From assembly GCA_025141835.1 (NCBI GenBank), contig CP081102.1, positions 3,286,001-3,350,000 on the forward strand: 64,000 nucleotides of DNA, read 5' to 3'. Positions within the stretch are counted from its first letter, which is position 1; each line of letters opens with the position of its first letter. The position numbers and the translations under genes were made by a program. Below are positions 25,745 through 34,147 of this stretch, in pieces. Origin of the DNA: Rhodobacteraceae bacterium M385 (GTDB lineage: Bacteria > Pseudomonadota > Alphaproteobacteria > Rhodobacterales > Rhodobacteraceae). The notes under the pieces are model-generated. The model ran no database searches, was not told where the DNA came from, and worked only from the letters and a program-made list of their open reading frames with translations.

Positions 25745-26713
25745 CTAGCCCACACTTTTGCGTAGCACCGCCATGACGGACCACATTAGCAGGACTGGCA
25801 ATACCAGCGTGCGCAGCACGAAGATGCCGATGATTGTCAGCGTCGCGTTGAACAGGGCATCGGCCTGTTGCGTGAAGACCCCCGCCGCCGCCACGTAGCT
25901 TTGCACCGAACTCGTTGCATCACTGACCGCGCCGAGAAAGCCCGAGAAGAAACCGCCATCCTCGGCCTCTGCCAGTAGCTCGGCTTCCCCCGCGCCGATC
26001 AACACCTGCGCCTCTCCGGTGACCTCTTCCAATTGTGCCATCGCGCTGTTCCACTGGGGGGCCGTTGCCCTCTCTCCCAGCCAAACGCCCCCGGCGAATA
26101 CCAGCGGCAGGACGAGGCCCAGCGCCGCCCCAAGGCGCACTGCCCTCAGGCTGGCGGCCGCCACGCTGGCGCCGCTTGTCATAGCGGCACAGCCCAGCCC
26201 GATCAGACCGATGCCCAAAACAACCAAGCCAATCGCGGCCACGGGCTCCAGCCCTACGGCGACCAAGGCTGCCCCGGCTGCCACGCTGAACACCACATCG
26301 GCGACCCGTTCAACGGTGTCATCGACCGGCTCCAACACCTTGAGCGGCTGCAAAGACGCCTGCGCCCCGATGGAGGCGCCAATCTCGATCTCTTGCGCCG
26401 CCGAAAGGGCCGCGTTGATCGCCCTCAGGGACACGTAAACACTGGCGGTGACCACGGCGATATCCTGTGCGGCGGCTCTGGCGGGCGGGAGGGCCGGGTT
26501 CACCCCGCCGCCCCGCGACAGGTCCAAGAGGCCCACGCAAAGGCACACCAACCCGACTGCGACAAACGCCACCAACCGTAGACCGGGCTTCAGCCCGGGG
26601 CGCTTCGGCCTCGCCTCATGTCGCAACTCGGGCCTTACTTCGCGCCTCACCTCGGGCATTTCTGGCGCACGTAGCGGCGGCTCGGGACGGATAAAGTCGC
26701 CCGGATCGGTCAT
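25745..26713 (-). CDS. Hypothetical multi-pass membrane protein
   Basis: A 322-residue protein I do not recognise. The first ~45 residues are Pro/Arg/Glu-rich with a short repeated pattern (EVRREVRPELRHEARPKRPG). Four or five hydrophobic segments follow, around residues 46-63, 140-180, 195-210 and 295-320. Between them is an acidic stretch (GAGEAELLAEAEDGG). ATG 26713 overlaps the stop of the upstream hydroxyacid dehydrogenase as ATGA, so the two are translationally coupled. That gives a firm start but no functional clue. Confidence 0.7.
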   Translation of the reverse strand: MTDPGDFIRPEPPLRAPEMPEVRREVRPELRHEARPKRPGLKPGLRLVAFVAVGLVCLCVGLLDLSRGGGVNPALPPARAAAQDIAVVTASVYVSLRAINAALSAAQEIEIGASIGAQASLQPLKVLEPVDDTVERVADVVFSVAAGAALVAVGLEPVAAIGLVVLGIGLIGLGCAAMTSGASVAAASLRAVRLGAALGLVLPLVFAGGVWLGERATAPQWNSAMAQLEEVTGEAQVLIGAGEAELLAEAEDGGFFSGFLGAVSDATSSVQSYVAAAGVFTQQADALFNATLTIIGIFVLRTLVLPVLLMWSVMAVLRKSVG

Positions 26714-27696
26714 AGCATGCTCGGGACGACCAAATCAGGCGGGCGGTGCCCATCGGCGAACGTCTTTATATTGATCAAGACTTTCTCCCCCATCTCGGCC
26801 CGTCCCTCCCGCGTGGCGCTGCCCATGTGGGGCAGAAGCACCACGTTGGATAGTTCTCTCAACCTTGGGTTCACTTCTCGGCCCTTCTCAAACACGTCCA
26901 GACCCGCGCCCGCGATCTCGCCCGCGCGCAGCATCCGTGTCAGGGCGTTTTCGTCGATCACCTCGCCGCGCGACGTGTTCACAATCACCGCGTCAGGCTT
27001 CATCAACTTCAACCGCCGTGCGTTCATCAGGTGGAAGGTGCTTGGCGTGTGGGGGCAGTTGACACTGACCACATCCATACGCGCGATCATCTGGTCAAGG
27101 CTTTCCCAATAGGTCGCCTCCAATGCGCCTTCTACATCCTCATGCAGGCGACGGCGGTTGTGGTAATGCACCTGCATCCCAAAGGCCGCTGCGCGTTTGG
27201 CGACAGCTTGGCCGATCCGGCCCATCCCCAGAATGCCTAGACGTTTCCCGCCCACACGACCGCCCATGAACGCGGTCGGCGCCCATCCGGCCCAGTTGCC
27301 TTCCTGCATCACGCCCATGCCTTCCGGCACCCGGCGCAACACCCCAAGGATCAGGGCCATGGCCATATCTGCGGTGTCATCGGTCATCACGCCCGGCGTG
27401 TTGGCGACCAAAATCCCCCTCTGCCGCGCGGTCGCAACATCAACATGGTCGATCCCCGCTCCGTAATTGGCGATCAGTTTCAGCCGATCACCTGCCTGCC
27501 CCAACATGCCCCCGTCGATCTTATCGGCGATGCACGGCACCAGAACATCGGCCCGACGCATCGCGTCCACCAGTTCCTCTCGGGTCATCGGGCGGTCTTC
27601 TTCGCGCAACTCTACGTCGAACAATTCGCTCATCCGCGTTTCGACCGCTTCGGGTAACCGTCGCGTAACGACAACACTTAGACGCGTAGATGGCAT
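26710..27696 (-). CDS. D-2-hydroxyacid dehydrogenase (glyoxylate/hydroxypyruvate reductase type)
   Basis: A 328-residue NAD(P)H-dependent dehydrogenase of the D-isomer-specific family. The nucleotide-binding motif is LGILGMGRIGQAVAKRA near residue 150. Catalytic Arg, Glu and His are in VNTSRGEVIDE, GAGLDVFE and LLPHMGSAT. The sequence resembles bacterial glyoxylate reductase / D-glycerate dehydrogenase, relevant to glycolate and serine-cycle metabolism. The exact substrate is inferred. The gene begins a two-gene unit with the coupled membrane protein downstream and diverges from a secreted SH3-domain protein. Confidence 0.9.
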   Translation of the reverse strand: MPSTRLSVVVTRRLPEAVETRMSELFDVELREEDRPMTREELVDAMRRADVLVPCIADKIDGGMLGQAGDRLKLIANYGAGIDHVDVATARQRGILVANTPGVMTDDTADMAMALILGVLRRVPEGMGVMQEGNWAGWAPTAFMGGRVGGKRLGILGMGRIGQAVAKRAAAFGMQVHYHNRRRLHEDVEGALEATYWESLDQMIARMDVVSVNCPHTPSTFHLMNARRLKLMKPDAVIVNTSRGEVIDENALTRMLRAGEIAGAGLDVFEKGREVNPRLRELSNVVLLPHMGSATREGRAEMGEKVLINIKTFADGHRPPDLVVPSML

Positions 27697-27831
27697 GGGA
27701 CGGCTCCGTCTTATGGATTTTTGTCTGTCCTCGTGACACTCTCTTATCGTTACCCGAGGCGCAAGATCGCGGGAACGATTGAGGACAACAAGGGGCTGCT
27801 TTCGCGCCCCATCGGATCGAGGCAGCCCCCC

Positions 27832-28365
27832 ATGCGGATCATACTGATCGGCCTATTTTCCCTATTCTCTGTGTTTGCTACGCCCAGCACGCCCGCCTTT
27901 GCGCAAACCGCCGATGATGCAGCAACGCCCGAGCGCCGCGTTGGCCCTGTGACAGGCTACCCCCTGCCCCGCTACGTCACCATGCGCGCGACCGAAGGCA
28001 ATGCCCGGCGTGGCCCCTCGCGCAGCCATCGAATCGACTGGGTGTTCACCCGTCGCCACATGCCGATGATGATCGTGGCCGAGCACGGCCATTGGCGCCG
28101 TGTGGTGGACCGTGACGGCGCAGGTGGCTGGATGCATTACACGCTCTTGTCCGGCGAACGCGCCGCGATTGTGGAAACCGACATGCTGCCGCTCTATGCG
28201 CGCCCGGACCCCACCTCGACCATCCGGGCCCACGCAGAAGTGGGCGTGACCGGGCATCTGGAAGAATGCGTCCCCGGCTGGTGCATGATGGAGGTCGGCG
28301 GTTATCAGGGCTGGGTCGATGCCAATGCCATTTGGGGCGTTGAACCCGGCGAGGTTTTTGACTGA
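27832..28365 (+). CDS. Secreted SH3-like domain protein
   Basis: A 177-residue exported protein. The N-terminus is a signal peptide (MRIILIGLFSLFSVFATPST, cut after AFA), then a bacterial SH3-like domain pair: GPVTGYPLPRYVTMRATEGN with RRGPSRSHRIDWVF, and DMLPLYARPDP with GWCMMEVGGYQGWVDANAIWG. Such proteins bind or sense cell-wall components; the family is widespread in Alphaproteobacteria. ATG 27832 is chosen for the signal peptide; the frame is open to 27721 but lacks an export signal there. It converges with another secreted protein, six bases apart. Confidence 0.83.
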   Translation: MRIILIGLFSLFSVFATPSTPAFAQTADDAATPERRVGPVTGYPLPRYVTMRATEGNARRGPSRSHRIDWVFTRRHMPMMIVAEHGHWRRVVDRDGAGGWMHYTLLSGERAAIVETDMLPLYARPDPTSTIRAHAEVGVTGHLEECVPGWCMMEVGGYQGWVDANAIWGVEPGEVFD

Positions 28366-28371
28366 TCGCCC

Positions 28372-28782
28372 CTAGGGTTTCAGACCACTTTCCTCTGCCC
28401 GCTCCAAACAATGCCGCATCAAGGCGATCCTCTCTGCATCCGTGGCCGCTTGGACGCCCGTTGGCACAATATGGGTCAGGGTTGGATCATCCACTTGGGA
28501 ACAGTCTAGGAAAACATGCCGGAACGCGCGGTTACACCCCAGCGCTGCGAATTCGGGGCCGCCCGTCACATCGGCCATGACCTCTTCCACCGAGGCGAAA
28601 GCATCCGCGACAGAGGGGCCATACCAATTCTCGATCCTGTGCTGCACAGACAACGCCCGACACGCGCCGCCGTCGCCTTGGGCGACCTCCTCCAGAAACC
28701 CGGTGTAGGGGTCAGTTTGGGCCGAAACCGGGGCGGCAAGCAGTGCCGCGCTGAGCAGGCCGAGGGCAAATTGATATACCAT
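28372..28782 (-). CDS. Hypothetical secreted protein
   Basis: A 136-residue protein with a clear signal peptide (MVYQFALGLLSAALLAAPVS, cut after SAQ) and a mature part containing four Cys (GACRALS, LGCNRAF, FLDCSQV, RHCLER). These probably form two disulfides in the periplasm. I do not recognise the family. It lies between the convergent SH3-domain gene and the M3 peptidase gene, 48 bases from the latter's stop, and could be cotranscribed with it. Confidence 0.65.
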   Translation of the reverse strand: MVYQFALGLLSAALLAAPVSAQTDPYTGFLEEVAQGDGGACRALSVQHRIENWYGPSVADAFASVEEVMADVTGGPEFAALGCNRAFRHVFLDCSQVDDPTLTHIVPTGVQAATDAERIALMRHCLERAEESGLKP

Positions 28783-28830
28783 TGATCTACCCTCAAGCCG
28801 CCGGGCGGGGCTTGCCCTGCCGCCTTTGGC

Positions 28831-30849
28831 TTAGCCCACCTTGTCCAATCCGCGCCCCTTCAGCAGCGCCTCCACCCCCGGCATCCGGCCCCGGAACGCC
28901 ATGTAAAGCGTATCGGCCTCTTGGCTGCCGCCGGCGGAAAGAATGTTCTTTTCCAACGACTTGGCCAAGGCAGGGTCAAACGGCCCACCCGCTTCCTCAA
29001 ACGCGGCAAACGCATCGGCGTCCATCACTTCGGACCACATGTAGCTGTAATAGCCGCTGGAATAACCATCGCCCGCAAAAACATGGGCAAATTGCGGGGT
29101 CCGGTGACGCATTTCAATCGCGTGGGGCATCCCCAGTGCCTTCAAGGTTTTCTCTTGCGATTCCATAGGGTTGGCAGGGGCATTACCATCGTGGAAATCC
29201 AAATCCACAAGGGCAGAGGCGACATATTCCACGGTTGAGAAACCCATGTCGTAGGTCTGCGCCGACAAAAGCCGCTGCAACAACGCCTTGGGCATCGGTT
29301 CACCCGTCTCCACATGAACGGCGAATTTCTCAAGCACTTCAGGGACTTCCAGCCAATGCTCATACAGCTGGCTTGGCAGTTCCACAAAATCCCGGGCGAC
29401 AGAGGTGCCGCTGATCGAGCCATAGGTGACATCACTCAACATCTGATGCAGCGCATGGCCGAATTCGTGAAACAGCGTCCGCGCATCGTCATACGACAGC
29501 AAACTCGGGTCACCCTTGGCAAAGTTGCACACATTCACGACGATGGGCCGCGTGTCGCCGCCAAGCTTCTTCTGGCTGCGCATGGCCGAGCACCACGCCC
29601 CCGAACGCTTGGACCCACGGGCGAAGTAGTCTCCAATGAAAACAGCGATATGCTTGCCATCTCGCGTCACCTCCCACGCTCGCGCGTCGGGGTGGTAGAG
29701 GGGGATATCCAGCGGCGCAAAGGACAGGTCGAACAGGCGATTGGCGCAATCAAACGCCGCCGCGATCATCGCATCAAGCGAGAGGTAAGGCTTCAACTCC
29801 GTCTCATCCAGATCATGCTCGGCCTTGCGGCGTTTCTCGGAGTAGTAACGCCAGTCCCACGGCTCTAACGGGCCGTTCACGCCGTCATCGGCCATCATTT
29901 TGGCCAGTTTTTCCGCGTCCGCCTCGGCTTGCGCCTTGGCGGGTTGCCACACAGCCATCAAAAGGTCGCGCACCTTATCGGCGGTCCCGGCCATCTCCGT
30001 TTCCAGCTTGAAGGCCGCAAAATCCTTGTAACCCAACAGCTTGGCGCGTTCTTCGCGCAAGGCCAACGTCTCGGCCGCGATGCCAAGGTTGTCGGTCTCT
30101 CCCCCATTCGCGCCGCGGGCGCCCCACGCGCGGTAGGCCTTTTCGCGCAGATCACGGCGCGGCGAAAACTGGAGAAACGGCACGATTAACGAACGCGATA
30201 GCGTCACAACGGGGCCATCGGCGCCCTTCTCCTCGCCCGCCGCACGGGCCGCATCGACGACGAAATCGGGCAAGCCCTCAAGGTCAGCCTCTCGCAGTTC
30301 CATGAACCAAGACCGCTCGTCGGCCAGAAGGTTCTGCATGAACTCGGTGCCCAACACCGCAAGGCGGGATTTCACGTCGGTCAACCGCTCACCTTCCGCC
30401 CCTTTCAACGCCGCACCTGCGCGAACAAAGGACCGATGCGTCAGCATCAAAACGCGCGACTGCTCCTCGCTTAAAGAAAGCTCCTCGCGGCGCGACCACA
30501 GGGCATCAATCCGGGCAAACAGTTGTTCGTTATTGGTAATTTCCGATGAATAGGCGGCAAACTTGGGCGCGTATTCCCGCTGCAACGCCTCTCGCGCGGG
30601 GGTCGCATCGGCGCCCGCGAGGTTAAAGAACACGCCCGCGACGCGGTCCAATGTCTCGTCCGCCAGTTCCAGCGCGTCGATTGTATTGGCGAAAGTTGGC
30701 GCCTCTACCTGCTCGGCAATCGCCTGTACCTTTGCGCGCCCCTCGTCCAAGGCGGCCTCTAACGCCGGGCCAAAATCATCATCCGTGATCCGCGCAAACG
30801 GCGGCAATTCAAACGGTGTGTCCCAAGTTTCCAGCAGCGCATTGGTCAT
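28831..30849 (-). CDS. M3 family oligopeptidase
   Basis: A 672-residue zinc metallopeptidase of the thimet-oligopeptidase/Dcp family. The zinc motif HEFGHALHQ lies near residue 460, with the third ligand Glu in the downstream ELPSQLYEHW helix. The N-terminal helical domain and the C-terminal YSSGYYSYMWSEVMDADAF block are also typical. It is probably cytoplasmic because no signal peptide is seen. It degrades short peptides, including cleaved signal peptides. ATG 30849 is preceded by AGGAG. It could be named prlC or dcp; sequence alone does not decide. Confidence 0.92.
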   Translation of the reverse strand: MTNALLETWDTPFELPPFARITDDDFGPALEAALDEGRAKVQAIAEQVEAPTFANTIDALELADETLDRVAGVFFNLAGADATPAREALQREYAPKFAAYSSEITNNEQLFARIDALWSRREELSLSEEQSRVLMLTHRSFVRAGAALKGAEGERLTDVKSRLAVLGTEFMQNLLADERSWFMELREADLEGLPDFVVDAARAAGEEKGADGPVVTLSRSLIVPFLQFSPRRDLREKAYRAWGARGANGGETDNLGIAAETLALREERAKLLGYKDFAAFKLETEMAGTADKVRDLLMAVWQPAKAQAEADAEKLAKMMADDGVNGPLEPWDWRYYSEKRRKAEHDLDETELKPYLSLDAMIAAAFDCANRLFDLSFAPLDIPLYHPDARAWEVTRDGKHIAVFIGDYFARGSKRSGAWCSAMRSQKKLGGDTRPIVVNVCNFAKGDPSLLSYDDARTLFHEFGHALHQMLSDVTYGSISGTSVARDFVELPSQLYEHWLEVPEVLEKFAVHVETGEPMPKALLQRLLSAQTYDMGFSTVEYVASALVDLDFHDGNAPANPMESQEKTLKALGMPHAIEMRHRTPQFAHVFAGDGYSSGYYSYMWSEVMDADAFAAFEEAGGPFDPALAKSLEKNILSAGGSQEADTLYMAFRGRMPGVEALLKGRGLDKVG

Positions 30850-30899
30850 CGAATTCTCCTTTCCCTACACATAGGCGAGATATCGACAGGCAACACCCC

Positions 30900-31697
30900 C
30901 TAGCGGCGATGTCCCTGCCGCATCCGTTTTTCCAACCGTCGTAGCAGAAGCGATAGCGTGACAGTGATTGTCAGGTAGATCAGCGCGACAACATTATAGG
31001 TCTCAAAATAGCGGAAGTTCGACGCGGCAATGACCTTGCCCAGTTGTGTGACGTCCAACACCCCAAGAACCGACACGAGCGAGCTATCCTTCACCATAGC
31101 CACGAAATCATTGCCCAAAGGCGGCAAGATCGTGCGGATCGCCTGCGGGAAAATGATATGGCGGAAGCGGTTCCAACGGTTCAAGCCTAACGCATTCGCG
31201 GCTTCGATCTGGCCAGGATCAACCGATTGCAATCCGGCACGAAACACCTCTGCTATGAAGGCAGAATAGCCGATGGCCAACGCGATAACCGCCCGCCACA
31301 ACAGCGGAAAATCTCTTGTGCGGATCGTGTCCATACCGATGCTATCGGCCAGCCAGTTATATCCGGCCACGATCCCGGGCGCGAAGACGAAGGCCACATA
31401 AAGCAACAGCACGATGATCGGCACGCCGCGCACGATCTCGATATAAAGTCGCGCGATCTGGCGCAGGATCAGGTGGCGCGACAGGCTCATCAACGCCAGC
31501 CCCAAACCCGCAGCACTTGCCAAGGCAAAGCCCACGAGGGTCACGGTCACTGTTATCAGAACGCCCCGCTGCAAAGTGCTGAACACCTGCCAATAGATGT
31601 CGCTGCTTAGGAGTTGCCACAGCGCGTAGAGGCCAAAGGCCGCCAGCGCGACCAGCCACCACGGGAAGTCATCATCTTGGGGGGAGGGGGACATCAT
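30900..31697 (-). CDS. Amino-acid ABC transporter permease
   Basis: A 265-residue HisM/GlnP-type inner-membrane permease. It has about five hydrophobic segments, the periplasmic YIEIVRGVPIIVLLLYV segment, and the EAA loop EAANALGLNRWNRFRHIIFP that docks the ATPase. Its substrate-binding protein is encoded directly upstream, 42 bases away across a stem-loop. No ATPase gene is adjacent, so the transporter must borrow an ATP-binding subunit encoded elsewhere. Substrate is an unidentified polar amino acid. Confidence 0.9.
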   Translation of the reverse strand: MMSPSPQDDDFPWWLVALAAFGLYALWQLLSSDIYWQVFSTLQRGVLITVTVTLVGFALASAAGLGLALMSLSRHLILRQIARLYIEIVRGVPIIVLLLYVAFVFAPGIVAGYNWLADSIGMDTIRTRDFPLLWRAVIALAIGYSAFIAEVFRAGLQSVDPGQIEAANALGLNRWNRFRHIIFPQAIRTILPPLGNDFVAMVKDSSLVSVLGVLDVTQLGKVIAASNFRYFETYNVVALIYLTITVTLSLLLRRLEKRMRQGHRR

Positions 31698-31704
31698 CAG
31701 AAGC

Positions 31705-31730
31705 GGCGCGCCAGTAGGGCCCGGCGCGCC
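31705..31730 (-). other. Stem-loop between binding-protein and permease genes
   Basis: Two copies of the self-complementary octamer GGCGCGCC (31705-31712 and 31723-31730) can form an 8-bp stem with a 10-base loop. It lies ten bases after the binding-protein stop. Such structures commonly stabilise the upstream mRNA so that binding protein exceeds permease; no T-tract for termination follows. Confidence 0.65.
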
Positions 31731-31739
31731 AAAAAGGTG

Positions 31740-32528
31740 TTATTGGCCAAGCGCGTAGTCAACGAACCAGCGGTGGTCCAATTCGGCCAAGGTGCCGTCC
31801 TCTCGCATGCTGGCTATGCCTGCGTTGATGGCGGCAGTCAGCTCACTATCGTTGGGGAAGATGAAGCCAAACTCCTCGGTGCCCAAAGGCTCTCCGATCA
31901 TTTGAAGCTGGTCAGGGTTGGCGCTGACGTAACCCTGTCCGCCCGCGCTATCGGCCAGCACCATATCCACATCGCCTGTCAGCAGAGCCTGAATCGCGCC
32001 CGGAATGGTTTCCAACAGCACAAGACGAGGGTTCGCCTCATCGCCATCCAGCACGTCATAGACGCCCACATAGAACGGCGTCGTGCCCGCTTGCGTGCCG
32101 ATCAACAGGTCGTCATTGGCAGCAAAGCTTTCCGCATCGGTGAAGCGCGTTTCATCAGCGGCCACCAACATACGCATCTGGCTAACCATGTAAGGCATTG
32201 AGAAATCGACAAGTTCGTCACGATCTTCGCGGATGGTGATACCCGTCATGCCCATGTCGTACTGGCCGCCGGCCACCGCAGGGATCATCGCGTCCCAGCT
32301 GATGTTTTCGATCACCGGGGTGAAGTTCAGACGCTCTGCCAAGATTTCCAGCGCATCATATTCCCAGCCGATCGCAAGGCCCGAGACTGGATCGACAAAC
32401 TGCAACGGCGGGTAGGCGTTCTCTGTGACCACAACGACCTCTTGGCCGCCAAGGTCGGGCAAATGCCCATCGGCGGCGGCGGTCAGTGGCATCATTGCGG
32501 CCAAAGCGACGGCGATAAAACGAGTCAT
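31740..32528 (-). CDS. Amino-acid ABC transporter substrate-binding protein
   Basis: A 262-residue periplasmic binding protein of family 3. The signal peptide is MTRFIAVALAAMMPLTAAAD. The mature part has the family blocks VVTENAYPPLQFVDP, GWEYDALEILAERLNF and the ligand-binding GMTGITIREDRDELVDFS. ATG 32528 has AGGGAG upstream; the open frame to 32618 is basic and not a signal. Together with the downstream permease it forms an uptake system for a polar amino acid. Confidence 0.9.
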   Translation of the reverse strand: MTRFIAVALAAMMPLTAAADGHLPDLGGQEVVVVTENAYPPLQFVDPVSGLAIGWEYDALEILAERLNFTPVIENISWDAMIPAVAGGQYDMGMTGITIREDRDELVDFSMPYMVSQMRMLVAADETRFTDAESFAANDDLLIGTQAGTTPFYVGVYDVLDGDEANPRLVLLETIPGAIQALLTGDVDMVLADSAGGQGYVSANPDQLQMIGEPLGTEEFGFIFPNDSELTAAINAGIASMREDGTLAELDHRWFVDYALGQ

Positions 32529-32593
32529 AGCAAGCTCCCTGATGTTTGGGGGTAAGTATGGCGTCCCCGAGGCTGTCGTCCAGCCCCGCCGCG

Positions 32594-33646
32594 CTAAACG
32601 GCGCCGCAGACCGCGCAATCAGGACGGCGCTGCACGGCAATCACCCGTGCTTCCGTATATAACGCATCGTAAATCAGCATCCGCCCGCGCAGCCCCTCGC
32701 CCGCGCCGGTGATCTCTTTCACGACCTCCAGCGCCATCATCGACCCGATGATCCCCGGCAACGCCCCGACTACACCCGCCTCGGCGCAGGTGGCGCTGAG
32801 GCCCGGCGCGGGGGCATCGGGGAAAACACAGGCCATGCAAGGCGCGTCGTTCTTGGGGTCGTACAGCGTCACCTGCCCCTCCCAAGCCGAGATTGCGCCC
32901 GCGATCAACGGCTTACCCGCCGCAACGGCGGCACGGTTGATCATATCACGCACCGCGAAACTATCGGTGCCATCGACAATCAGGTCGTACTCCGCAAACA
33001 GCTCTGCCGCGACGGCTGCGGTTAACGCGCGGTTGTAAGGACGCACATCCACATGGGGGTTCAGCGCCTTCATGGCGATCTCGGCAGAGAAAACCTTCGC
33101 CATGTCGCTGCGGGCATCGGTGTGGATCACCTGCCGTTGCAGGTTCGACAGGCTGACGATGTCGTCGTCAATCACCCCGATCCGCCCCACCCCGGCCGCC
33201 GCCAAATACAACAACACCGGAGAGCCCAATCCACCGGCTCCCACCACCAATACGCTTGCCCGCTTCAAGGCGAGCTGACCGCCGCCACCAATGTCCGGCA
33301 AGGTGATGTGACGGGCATAACGCTCCAGCTCTACGCCCAGAAACGGACCCTCGGGCAAGGCCTCTGCGCCGCCCCTCGCGATATCTGCCTGTGCCGCCCG
33401 GTCGCGCATCCGACGCAGTAGCGCCCGGTACCCCAGCACCAGCGCCAATCCCGCCCCCAACAGCAACCACAGCGCCGCCGAGCCCCCCGTCACCTCCCGC
33501 AACGGGTGCCCGTCCGCAAGCAGAACCTGCACCGCAATCACCGCCAGATACAAAGCGCCCAACATACGCAAACGCACCGCAATCGGCACGTTCATCACAT
33601 AGCCGATGCCCCATAGGACACCGGCAAGCAACAAGACAAATCCCAT
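32594..33646 (-). CDS. moeB: Membrane-anchored MoeB/ThiF-type adenylyltransferase
   Basis: A 350-residue E1-like enzyme that adenylates the C-terminus of a sulfur-carrier protein such as MoaD or ThiS. The nucleotide-binding motif VVGAGGLGSPVLLYLAAAG is near residue 137, followed by DDDIVSLSNLQRQV. Two zinc CxxC pairs are CMAC and, at the very end, CAVC. Unlike the ~250-residue E. coli MoeB, it begins with about 85 extra residues including three hydrophobic segments (GFVLLLAGVLWGIGYVM, ALYLAVIAVQVLLA, ALWLLLGAGLALVLG), so it is probably membrane-bound. ATG 33646 overlaps the dut stop as TGATG. Confidence 0.9.
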   Translation of the reverse strand: MGFVLLLAGVLWGIGYVMNVPIAVRLRMLGALYLAVIAVQVLLADGHPLREVTGGSAALWLLLGAGLALVLGYRALLRRMRDRAAQADIARGGAEALPEGPFLGVELERYARHITLPDIGGGGQLALKRASVLVVGAGGLGSPVLLYLAAAGVGRIGVIDDDIVSLSNLQRQVIHTDARSDMAKVFSAEIAMKALNPHVDVRPYNRALTAAVAAELFAEYDLIVDGTDSFAVRDMINRAAVAAGKPLIAGAISAWEGQVTLYDPKNDAPCMACVFPDAPAPGLSATCAEAGVVGALPGIIGSMMALEVVKEITGAGEGLRGRMLIYDALYTEARVIAVQRRPDCAVCGAV

Positions 33647-34098
33647 CAGCCCGTCCCGGTAGAGCCGAACCCGCCGACCCCGCGTGGCGTATCATCCAAC
33701 ACATCCACCGCCTCAAACACGGCCTGAACCACCGGCGCCACAACCGCCTGAGCAATCCGTGCGCCATGCTCAACCACGAAGAGCTCCGTGCCAAGGTTCA
33801 CTAAAATCACCCCCAACGGCCCGCGATAATCGGCATCAATCGTGCCGGGTGCATTGGCCAAAGTTACCCCATGCTTCAAGGCCAGGCCCGACCTCGGGCG
33901 GATCTGCATCTCAAACCCTTCCGCAATCGCCACCCTCAAGCCGGTCGACACCAGCGCTCTCTCGCCCGGCCCCAATACCAACGCCTCTCGATCCTCAAAA
34001 CTCGCGCGCAAGTCCGCGCCCGCAGCCCCTGCCGTTGCGTATTCCGGCAAAGCCACACCCGGGTCCGCCCAAGCCTCTCGCACCACCCGCACAATCAC
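33646..34098 (-). CDS. dut: dUTP diphosphatase
   Basis: Hydrolyses dUTP to dUMP and PPi, keeping uracil out of DNA and feeding dTMP synthesis. All five trimeric-dUTPase motifs are visible: AGADLRA, RPRSGLALKHG, NAPGTIDADYRGP, ARIAQAVV and the C-terminal RGVGGFGSTG. I start at GTG 34098, giving the usual 150 residues, with AAGGGGAGGG six bases upstream. An ATG at 34128 would add ten Gly/Glu-rich residues encoded by the dispersed intergenic element. It lies between coaBC and moeB in a tightly packed minus-strand run. Confidence 0.94.
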   Translation of the reverse strand: MIVRVVREAWADPGVALPEYATAGAAGADLRASFEDREALVLGPGERALVSTGLRVAIAEGFEMQIRPRSGLALKHGVTLANAPGTIDADYRGPLGVILVNLGTELFVVEHGARIAQAVVAPVVQAVFEAVDVLDDTPRGVGGFGSTGTG

Positions 34099-34109
34099 GC
34101 GCGCGCCCT

Positions 34110-34140
34110 CCCCTTCACCTTGGCCCATACAACTCAATCC
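34110..34140 (-). repeat. Dispersed 31-bp intergenic element, copy C (diverged)
   Basis: Matches the 31-base element at 4600-4630 and 60228-60258 at 27 of 31 positions on the minus strand. It begins eight bases after the coaBC stop and ends in AAGGTGAAGGGG, running into the ribosome-binding site of dut. Here the element itself seems to supply the dut translation signal. Confidence 0.7.
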
Positions 34141-34147
34141 CCAACCC

